Source: Raphanus sativus
Lineage: Eukaryota; Streptophyta; Magnoliopsida; Brassicales; Brassicaceae
DNA length: 64,000 bases
Direction: 5' to 3'
Assembly (NCBI RefSeq): GCF_000801105.2
Contig: NC_079517.1
Coordinates: 16,430,001-16,494,000, forward strand
Below, in pieces: positions 56,616-64,000 of this stretch. The notes under the pieces were generated by a model that was given only the letters and a program-made list of their open reading frames with translations, was not told the origin of the DNA and ran no database searches. Position 1 is the first letter of the stretch. The number at the start of each line of letters is the position of its first letter. The position numbers and the translations under genes are program-made.

Positions 56616-59600
56616 TCAAGTCGGAGTATGTGGATTACACACTCCGAACTTGGACAGTAGATAGTGAAATGCAGAGTTCCCCAATGCCTTCGTCAAGATA
56701 TCCGCCAACTGCTCATTAGTCCTCACATGTCTTGTAGCTATCAACTTAGCCTTAACCGCATCTCTCACACTATGACAATCCTTCTCTATATGCTTAGTGC
56801 GCTCGTGAAACACCGGATTCGCAGCTATATAGATGGCTGACTTGCTATCACAATACAAATCCATTGGTACTTCATGCTTCACACCGAGATCAGCCAGCAA
56901 TCTCTTCAACCACTTAAGCTCCTTCAGCGCATCAGACATTGCCCTATACTCTGACTCAGCTGAAGAATGAGACACCGTGTCCTGCTTCTTGGTCCTCCAC
57001 GCCACTGGAGAATTCCCTAACATCACCATATAAGCCGACAATGATCGCCTAGTCGTCGGGCAGCCACACCAATCTGAGTCACAGAACGCACGTATGACCA
57101 GATCACTATCAGCTCGTAGCATAATCCCCTGACCCGGGCTACCTTTTAAGTACTTGATGACGCGCATTGCAGCATCCCAATGTTCCTCTCTTGGCTTGTG
57201 CATTACTTGCGACAGTACATGCACCGAGTAACTCAGGTCAGGTCGAGTTATTGTTAAGTACACCAACCTTCCTACTACTCGACGAAACCGTGCAGGATCT
57301 ACACATAATGGACTCGTACTCTCCTTCTCATCCCGCAGCAGCTTGTGATTTACTTCCATCGGAGTCGACACCGGCTTACTTGCAAGCAACCCAACTTCAT
57401 TGATGATATCAAGTGCATATTTCCTTTGTGATAAGAACATCCCTGCCGGTCCCCTAGCAATCTCTATACCCAAGAAGTACTTTGCTTTGCCAAGATCCTT
57501 CATAAGAAAACATTTGCTCATATACTTCTTGAATCGTTCCAGCATCTCTCGATCATTACCGGCCACAATCAGATCATCAACATAAATGAGAACCCTCACA
57601 CAGCTTCCATTCTTCTCATAGCTGAACAAAGAATAATCTTCATATGATTGTACAAAACCGAAACTTGTCAAAGCTGCAGTCAACTTCTCAAACCAACATC
57701 TTGGAGCCTGTTTCAGGCCATACAAAGATTTCCTCAATCTACACACCTTGCCAGGAGTATCAGTGTTAAAACCCGGTGGCAATCTCATATACACCTCCTC
57801 CTCCAGTTCACCATGAAGAAAAGCATTACTCACATCCATCTGATGCACTTCCCAGTTCTTTGCAACTGCAACTTCCAGAAGAGTGCGCACAGTATCCATC
57901 TTTGCAACAGGTGCAAATGTTTCTTCATAATCGACACCTTCAACCTGATGATTACCACAACACACAAGCCTTGCTTTGTACCTCTCTATAGATCCATCTG
58001 CATTGTATTTTATGGTAAACACCCACTTGCATCCGATTGCCTTCTTTCCTGGAGGAAGATCTACCACATCCCATGTACGATTCAGCTCAAGTGCATGAAC
58101 TTCCCCTTTCACCGCCTTGTTCCATCTCTCATCTGCAAATGCCTCCTTGTAGTTTTTAGGAATAACTCCTGCACTCACAGCTGCTAGAAAAGCCTTGTGA
58201 TGGTCCGAAAATTGATCATCAGAGATATAATCAGTGATTGGATATACTACCTGTATTTTACCTGGTACCGCCGAGGAGACATCTGAGCTTGAGCCGGTGA
58301 CAGTGTCATGTTTATCGGATATCACTGCAGAGTTGTAAACCACGTAGTCATGGAGCTTAACCGATGGAGTTATCTTCCGATGACCCCTACCAAGAGCCTC
58401 TCCTCCCACAATCTGATCACTCATCGGAGGCCCTGTTTCTACCGAATGCTCTGTTTCTGTCCTCTGCTCTAACACACTTGGAGGAACCAGAGCATTGCTC
58501 CCCCTGTCTACCAACGTCTCATCATCGATCTCTAGACTCGGCGGAGGCGTCACTGGTATCTCCACTGCTTGCTTCTCGGCATATGGATACGACGTCTCAT
58601 CAAAGACAACATCTCGAGAAATTACGAACTTCTTCTTATCCATATCATATAGCTTCCATCCCTTTTTTCCAAAGGGATAACCAACAAATACACATCTCTT
58701 AGTCCTCGCACCAAACTTGTCTTTGTCCCTCCTTGCATGATGCACAAAACACAAGCATCCAAAGACCTTGAGATTCTCGTATGATGGCTTCTTTCCATAT
58801 AGGCATTCATATGGCGTCTTACCATTTAGGACTTTAGTCGGTGTTCTGTTTATAAGATGAGCTGCAGTTAAGACACTCTCACCCCAGAACTTGACTGGTA
58901 GGTTTGCCTGGAATAGAATTGATCTAGCCACGTTCAAAATGTGACGATGTTTTCTCTCCACTCGTCCATTTTGTTGAGGTGTGCCTACACAAGATGTTTG
59001 ATGCAGAATGCCTTTCTCTGCAAAGTAGTTTGATAGGCACATGAACTCAGTACCATTATCACTCCTAACAGTCTTGACGTCCCTGCCAAATTGTCGATGT
59101 GAAAGAGTAATAAAATTTGGCAACACACGCTTCACTTCACTCTTCTCAAGCAAAAGGTGTATCCACACAGCCCTCGAAAAATCATCTACAATGGTTAAGA
59201 AATAAACTGCTCCACACGAAGAAGGTACTCGATAAGGTCCCCAGAGATCAACATGAATCAAATCAAATGGAGCTAAACTTTTATTAATACTTTCGGAGAA
59301 CACTTCTTTAGTCTGTTTAGACTGAAAACAAATATCACATCCACCAAACTTGTTGGGGACGTTTTTAACACCAGAAACAAAAGGCAAGAAATTCAAAACA
59401 CCATAAGCAGGATGTCCAAGACGACGATGCCACACAATCTGATCTTCAGAAGCCTTGACTCTGTGACCTCTCGTTACTGTTATATCCCGATAAACATAGA
59501 CACCATCTTTAACTTCACCGGCTCCAATCAGAGTCCTCGTAAAACGGTCCTGCAAAATACATAAAGTGTCTGTGAATACTGCCAAACAACCAGTTTGCCG

Positions 59601-60944
59601 AAGCAATTTTGCAACAGATAACAGAGTACAATTCAGATTAGGAACAAATAGAACATTCTCCAATTTCAACTTTGCAGACAACTTCAAACTTCCACTTTTG
59701 GTAGCCATCACGTGACTGCCGTCTGCAAAGCTCACAGGACAGGGGATGATACTCCGAACATCAACCAGCAACATCACATCCCCCGTCATATGATGTGACG
59801 CTCCGGTATCTATAATGACCTCACCAGTTTGTATATTACCGTTTAGCCGATCAGGAATAGGAGAAGTTTTCTGTCGCTCCAGTAGTGATGTCAAGGACGC
59901 CCATTGCTCTGGAGTCAACCCCGATATAGACTGTCCCTGGTTTGCAGAAGAACCACCTTGCGCCTGCACTGCATTTGCTCGTGTGGATGTGGAGTTTGAT
60001 CGACCTCGACCTCTTCCTCTACCTCCTCTTCCACCAGTTTGGCTTCTCTCTGTAAACCACTCAGGGAAACCTATGAGTTGCCAGCATTCCTTCTTCTCAT
60101 GACCAATGCGACCACAGTTGCCACACACCATTGATCCTTTGCCACGAGCAACCGCAGCCATCACACCTCCCACTGTCGTGTCTTCAACATGTTGCTCTCC
60201 ACTTTTCGCGACAAAACCAACGGGCGCCTCTTTTGGATCAAGACGAGAGACACCTATTCTTTTCTCCTCTCTCGTTACTCTCTGATAAACAGAGTTGAGA
60301 TCTGGCAATGGTTCCAACCCAATGATATTGGTACAGATATTGCCAAACCTCACCTCGTCAAGACCCATGAGGAATTGGTGTACCTTCTCTTCCTCGTACT
60401 CCTTTGCATAGATCTCAGAGGCACTACAAGTGCAAGTCGGAATCGGTTTGCAGTTCAAGAGTTCTTCCCACATCTTTGACAATCTCCCGAAGTACTCCAT
60501 CACACTAGAACCTTCCTGCTTACACGAAGCCAGTTCAGCCTTAAGCTGATGCACACGGACGGCACTCCCCACCGAGAAGCGCCTTTGGAGCTCTGTCCAC
60601 ATCTTGTTTGCACTGGGGGAAAACGGCACAGTCGATCGTATCGCCGCTGATATAGAGACTCTAATCCAGCCAACGATCATCGAATTTGCAGTCTTCCACA
60701 TCTCAGCCTCCACGGGCTCCGTCTTCTCATCTGGACACTTCAAACTCCCATTAACAAAACCAAACTTCCTCTTGGCACGCAAAGCGTTTTCAAGCTCACA
60801 TGCCCACTCCGCATAATTGTCTCCATTCAGAGTCACCGGCGTAATGGATGTGCCTGGATTATCTGAAGGAGCCAAATAGTACGGTGACGTCCTGCTCTCA
60901 ACCGGAACACCCGATGAGCTCACAATATCTTTACCATCAACCAT
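56616..60944 (-). CDS. Ty1/copia gag-pol polyprotein
   Basis: 1442 aa from ATG 60944 (MVDGKDIVSSSG) to a TGA at 56616-56618, eight bases from the LTR. The frame is open further upstream but has no ATG there. Domains in copia order: gag with LNGDNYAEWACELENAL; CCHC knuckle CGNCGRIGHEKKEC (about residue 275); protease IIDTGASHHMTGD; integrase with HRRLGHPAYGVL, VDLWGPY, VRSDNGTEFMC and GTPQQNGRVERKHRH; reverse transcriptase with WVFTIKYNADG, MDVSNAFLHGEL and the catalytic YVDDLIVAG (about residue 1120); RNase H with CDSDWCGCPTTRRSLSAY and SHSSAESEYRAM. No stop, frameshift or missing catalytic residue is seen. Confidence 0.96.
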   Translation of the reverse strand: MVDGKDIVSSSGVPVESRTSPYYLAPSDNPGTSITPVTLNGDNYAEWACELENALRAKRKFGFVNGSLKCPDEKTEPVEAEMWKTANSMIVGWIRVSISAAIRSTVPFSPSANKMWTELQRRFSVGSAVRVHQLKAELASCKQEGSSVMEYFGRLSKMWEELLNCKPIPTCTCSASEIYAKEYEEEKVHQFLMGLDEVRFGNICTNIIGLEPLPDLNSVYQRVTREEKRIGVSRLDPKEAPVGFVAKSGEQHVEDTTVGGVMAAVARGKGSMVCGNCGRIGHEKKECWQLIGFPEWFTERSQTGGRGGRGRGRGRSNSTSTRANAVQAQGGSSANQGQSISGLTPEQWASLTSLLERQKTSPIPDRLNGNIQTGEVIIDTGASHHMTGDVMLLVDVRSIIPCPVSFADGSHVMATKSGSLKLSAKLKLENVLFVPNLNCTLLSVAKLLRQTGCLAVFTDTLCILQDRFTRTLIGAGEVKDGVYVYRDITVTRGHRVKASEDQIVWHRRLGHPAYGVLNFLPFVSGVKNVPNKFGGCDICFQSKQTKEVFSESINKSLAPFDLIHVDLWGPYRVPSSCGAVYFLTIVDDFSRAVWIHLLLEKSEVKRVLPNFITLSHRQFGRDVKTVRSDNGTEFMCLSNYFAEKGILHQTSCVGTPQQNGRVERKHRHILNVARSILFQANLPVKFWGESVLTAAHLINRTPTKVLNGKTPYECLYGKKPSYENLKVFGCLCFVHHARRDKDKFGARTKRCVFVGYPFGKKGWKLYDMDKKKFVISRDVVFDETSYPYAEKQAVEIPVTPPPSLEIDDETLVDRGSNALVPPSVLEQRTETEHSVETGPPMSDQIVGGEALGRGHRKITPSVKLHDYVVYNSAVISDKHDTVTGSSSDVSSAVPGKIQVVYPITDYISDDQFSDHHKAFLAAVSAGVIPKNYKEAFADERWNKAVKGEVHALELNRTWDVVDLPPGKKAIGCKWVFTIKYNADGSIERYKARLVCCGNHQVEGVDYEETFAPVAKMDTVRTLLEVAVAKNWEVHQMDVSNAFLHGELEEEVYMRLPPGFNTDTPGKVCRLRKSLYGLKQAPRCWFEKLTAALTSFGFVQSYEDYSLFSYEKNGSCVRVLIYVDDLIVAGNDREMLERFKKYMSKCFLMKDLGKAKYFLGIEIARGPAGMFLSQRKYALDIINEVGLLASKPVSTPMEVNHKLLRDEKESTSPLCVDPARFRRVVGRLVYLTITRPDLSYSVHVLSQVMHKPREEHWDAAMRVIKYLKGSPGQGIMLRADSDLVIRAFCDSDWCGCPTTRRSLSAYMVMLGNSPVAWRTKKQDTVSHSSAESEYRAMSDALKELKWLKRLLADLGVKHEVPMDLYCDSKSAIYIAANPVFHERTKHIEKDCHSVRDAVKAKLIATRHVRTNEQLADILTKALGNSAFHYLLSKFGVCNPHTPT

Positions 60945-60990
60945 GTTCTTCTCTCGTCTACGAACACTCAACCTAATTTAATTTTGGTTG

Positions 60991-61002
60991 GCTCTGATAC
61001 CA
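60991..61002 (-). other. Copia primer-binding site (initiator Met tRNA)
   Basis: The minus strand reads TGGTATCAGAGC directly after the LTR, complementary to the 3' end of initiator tRNA-Met. Confidence 0.9.
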
Positions 61003-61203
61003 TGAAAGACAAGAGAAATACTAGAAGAGAACTTGTTATTCACATCATTATACGTACAACACAATATATACATGGTGGTGACGAGATAAGATAAACATAG
61101 ATCATCTCAGCCTTATCTCTAACAACATAATATTCTCTCCGATATACTCTCTAGTTACACATATCTTCACAACGGTCCTAGACTTCTAGAACCTTCCTTA
61201 ACA
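61003..61203 (-). repeat. Copia 5' LTR
   Basis: 201 bp, apparently identical to the other LTR, with TCTTT immediately outside (61204-61208). Confidence 0.95.
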
Positions 61204-62725
61204 TCTTTTCTTACGACAAAGGAGGCTGCTTTGACATCGATTCTCGCCAAGAGATGGCGCAACCTTGTCGCGTTTGTCCCTTGTCTTACTATCGATGACT
61301 CTGTGTTCCTGCATCCTGAAAAGGGTAAGCAGGTCAAGGAAGACGTTAAACAGAGCTTCATGGACTTTGTGGATAGAGTTTTGGCGTTGCAGGGTAACTC
61401 TCCCCTGAAGAAATTCTCACTCAAGTGTGATACTGTGGCGGACACAGATCGACTGGATGGTTGGATTAGCAGTGTGTTAGCTCGTGGTCTTTCGGATCTT
61501 GATCTCAAGATCATTCTGCATAATCGAAAGATCCCTGGGGATCACTATCAACTCTCTCCAAAATGCTTTGAGTGCAGCACACTAGTTAGTCTGAGCATAG
61601 ACTCTTGGATTGATGTTACTTTGGCTGCTGCTCGAATTTTCTTACCAATGCTTAAAAAGCTGGTTCTTGTCTGGGTTAAGGTTTGTCCTGACGAGTTTGA
61701 GACTCTGCTTCATGCTCTGCCTTCCCTTGAGGAACTAGTTCTGGCTCGTGTAATTTGGAAAGGTACGGATGTCACAGTGTCAAGTGCAAGCCTCAAGACC
61801 CTAACAATAATGTTTTGCTTTTGGTTAAACACTTTATCATTTGATACACCAAGTCTTGTTCACTTTAAGTACTCTGGTTTAGTTGCACCGGACTATCCAG
61901 TAGTCAATATGGGAAACTTGGTTGATGCTCAAATCGACTTATTCTTAAGAGATAATGATGAAGATGCTCATCGTTATAGTAAGGTGTGGAAACTCTTTCA
62001 TGGCATACGTAATGTTCCGAATCTTAGCTTGTTTACTGATACTCTTGAGGTCAGTTTTCTAATTCTCTGTCTGACTATTGGTATATATATATTTTTTGGC
62101 TGGTCTAGAGGAAAACCAGATCTAGTTTTGAAACATATCATTCCTTGTTTTGTCTTGCTTTCAGGTGCTTTCTGTGTGCTCTGAATTGATGCGAGTGTTC
62201 AACAACATCAAATCATTAACTATTAAGAGTGGCAATGATCTAGGATGGCAAGCAACGCCAGCCATTCTAAGGAACTGCCCACATTTAGAAACTCTAGTCA
62301 TTAAGGTATAAAAACAACTCGTTTGCCAAACATGTACATACAAATAGTTCATTCTTAATACTTGAATCTCCTAATGGGTTAAAAAAAAAAAAAAATCTCC
62401 TAATGGGTTTCCTTGGTGCCTTTAGGGTATCGTGCACCATGTGACAGACAAGTGTGGGGATATTTGTGGCTGCATTTCTCGGGAGGGCAAAGGACTTTCA
62501 CTCAAACTTTGTCCAGTAAAAGTGATGAAGATTCATGGGTTTCAAGGAACAATGCAAGAGATGGCAATGATTAAGCATTTCTTAGAGTATTTACCATGTT
62601 TGAAGGAGATGGAGGTCTATGCTGAAGAGAATAATAATCCTATACAGCTAGGAACCAAACATGTCTTGGAGATGTTCGAACTCTACAACAAGTTATCGAG
62701 TTGCAATGTCCAACTCTTCATATGA

Positions 62726-63296
62726 AGTTGATGAAGAACAAAACCATCTCCTAGTTTTTGCCTGCAGTTTAAGTTGTGTCTAACTTACTTGAAAAAACTG
62801 TCTCAAACTGCACCAGTCTCAAGAGACTGTAGTTTCTTCTTCTTGCTTGTTTTATGAATCATTTACTATTGATGACTTGTTTTCATTTGATTCTCTAACA
62901 GGCGTATGCTTTGAGTTTGTTCTTGTTGTCGTCTGACTATATGTTATTCTTTTTTGTTTTCGAGAAGAGACTGACAAAGGTTACCGTATGCTTTGTAAAT
63001 TTGATTCTTTAACAGGCGTATGCTTTGAGTTTGTTCTTGTTGACTATATATTATTGTTTTTGTTTTCGAGAAGAGACTGACAAAGTTGAGAACCTTAACC
63101 CAGCTGATTTAGAAACCAAATCAAGCTACCTATGGTTTGAGTTGGTAGTTTGATACATGTTCATTATGCATAGTTAACATAAAGAACACTTTGTCTTAAA
63201 GAACGTAATATGTATATCCTACTTAAAACTAGTCAAGCATCCTAATTTTGTCTTTATGGTTTTGCTGCGTACAACCTGCAGCGATTGTAGTTCCCA
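62726..63296. other. F-box copy 3 3' flank
   Basis: Shares AACCATCTCCTAG and TTTAAGTTGTG with the other copies. It includes the local tandem duplication listed separately, then unremarkable AT-rich DNA. Confidence 0.5.
62886..63090. repeat. Imperfect tandem duplication (about 100 bp units)
   Basis: Two copies of a unit starting TTTGATTCTCTAACAGGCGT (second: TTTGATTCTTTAACAGGCGT, about 63000) and ending GAAGAGACTGACAAAG. The second lacks a few bases (TCGTCTGAC). Copies 1 and 2 of the F-box flank have a single unit beginning, so the duplication arose in this unit. Confidence 0.8.
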
Positions 63297-63833
63297 CCTA
63301 GGTTACATGGAATCGAAAATTGGTACGCAGAAACAAAACGTTTCGGAATGCGAAAACGTGATTTTAAATTTTTTTAGGAATGGAAACGTTTTGGAAACGT
63401 TTAAGAAACGTTTATATATATATATATATATATATGATTAACATGTGAATACAATTGTTTTTCTCTTAAGTCTATCTAAGAATATAAATCAACAAATAAT
63501 AATTTTATGTTAAGTATATAAAAATGAAAAAAAATAATAGTTAAAAATCAAAATCATATTTTATTTTTAAAATAACAGATATTTAATACTTAAATATTAA
63601 CTAACTTAACTCAAAATAAAGATACAAGTTACAAAATTTGTTTTTAAAAAAAACTTTTTTCATGTTTCCGAAAACAAATCACAAGTTTCTAAAGTGGAAA
63701 CGCAAGTTTCCAATGAGTTTTCAAAATGAGATTTTCAAGAAACAAATTTCTAACGAGTTTCCAATAGATTCCGATTCCGAAACGTTTCTGAAATGTGAAA
63801 CGTACCTTCATTCGAGTTTCTATGCAACCTAGG
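63297..63833. mobile_element. Inverted-repeat element (MITE-like, family unknown)
   Basis: The left end CCTAGGTTACAT and the right end ATGCAACCTAGG are inverted repeats with one mismatch. The inner sides on both ends are rich in AACGTTTC and GAAACG words. The flanks (TTCCCA and TTCCCG) are similar but do not give a clean target duplication. No coding sequence. Confidence 0.5.
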
Positions 63834-64000
63834 TTCCCGCAGTGTGGGTATTCAAGTTCGGTTCAAGTATATCCAGATAATAAACTCTATCCGGATAATT
63901 ATAAATTTTGATTTGAATCATTTCAGGTTTGACCACGCAATTAAATTATGTAATAAAAAATCCAAAAATATCTTAAAAGTCTCAAAATCCAAAAAGTAGT
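63834..64000. other. Window end, no feature
   Basis: AT-rich DNA containing TTCGGTTCAAG and ATCCGGATAAT words. Nothing further can be supported. Confidence 0.4.

Larger units (their letters stand above)
56408..61203 (-). mobile_element. Full-length Ty1/copia LTR retrotransposon
   Basis: 4796-bp minus-strand element with two 201-bp LTRs that look identical over their whole length and the TSD TCTTT. An initiator-Met primer site (plus strand GCTCTGATACCA, 60991-61002) abuts the 5' LTR. A purine tract (minus strand CTTGAGGGGGAG) abuts the 3' LTR. A single long polyprotein fills the interior. Identical LTRs and an open polyprotein indicate a very recent insertion, and possibly an element still able to move. 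Confidence 0.96.
56355..62725 (+). pseudogene. F-box/RNI/FBD gene, copy 3, disrupted by a Ty1/copia insertion
   Basis: Exon 1 begins at 56355 (MDHVSNLPDELLCHILSF), is cut after 53 bp by a copia element, and resumes at 61209 to 62049. Exons 2 (62165-62305) and 3 (62426-62725) follow. Outside the element and one copy of its TCTTT duplication, the exons add up to 445 codons including the stop, all open. RNI-type segments ([23 protein letters not shown]) and the FBD-like C-terminus ([20 protein letters not shown]) are kept. The insertion falls inside the F-box itself, so any product from a downstream start would lack SKP1 binding. Confidence 0.92.

Noticed and set aside
57167..58825. Several short plus-strand frames
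   Set aside because: Antisense shadows within the copia polyprotein.

Overview
This is a nuclear plant sequence, almost certainly from a Brassicaceae species of the Brassica/Raphanus type. It has GT-AG split genes with short introns, AT-rich intergenic DNA and dense transposons. The genes run in the same order as a block of Arabidopsis thaliana chromosome 3 that I recognise from memory (about At3g59100 down to At3g59000): callose synthase 6/GSL11, a TOM1-like seven-TM protein, an aspartyl protease, polyamine oxidase 3, a PPR gene, the MATE transporter TT12, an importin-beta protein and F-box/FBD genes. Three genes I expect in that block (a PIF-type bHLH, a cytochrome b561 and a pectin methylesterase) are not seen. 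The PPR gene survives only as a frameshifted 3' remnant. This fits a fractionated copy in a mesopolyploid Brassiceae genome, but the exact species cannot be told.

Layout. 1-941 (-): first four exons of callose synthase 6, cut by the window edge. 1902-4358 (-): twelve-exon TOM1-like gene. 5167-6762 (-): intact single-exon aspartyl protease. 7112-12175 (-): a 5'-truncated LINE with a 15-bp target duplication and an open 1218-codon ORF2. 15606-18070 (+): intact PAO3 (488 aa, peroxisomal SRM tail) with an upstream ORF. 18443-18989 (+): PPR pseudogene. 19177-21663 (-): intact TT12 (507 aa, eight exons). 22.2-30.4 kb: Helitrons (some apparently nested) and a non-autonomous hAT element with a perfect 8-bp TSD. 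31519-37495 (+): intact 22-exon importin (1029 aa).

37.5-63 kb holds three F-box/RNI/FBD paralogues made by tandem duplication that also carried 3' pieces of the importin gene. Copy 2 (52805-54326) is intact. Copy 1 is broken by a gag-protease-only Athila-like element (39754-46406), a 38-bp insertion and a tandem three-LTR Cassandra element whose LTRs carry 5S rRNA-like sequence (46750-48002). Copy 3 is broken by a full-length Ty1/copia element with apparently identical 201-bp LTRs (56408-61203). When the insertions are ignored, the coding frames of copies 1 and 3 stay open, so these inactivations look recent.

The host genes are independent single-gene units. TT12 acts in vacuolar loading of proanthocyanidin precursors, PAO3 in peroxisomal polyamine back-conversion, CalS6 in callose deposition, the importin in nuclear import, and the F-box proteins as presumed SCF adaptors. 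I found no new multi-gene system. The most striking items are the tandem Cassandra array inside an F-box exon, the importin/F-box segmental triplication with visible breakpoints, and the nested Helitrons. Exon ends were placed by eye from splice sites and reading phase; family identifications rest on remembered homologues, not on a search.
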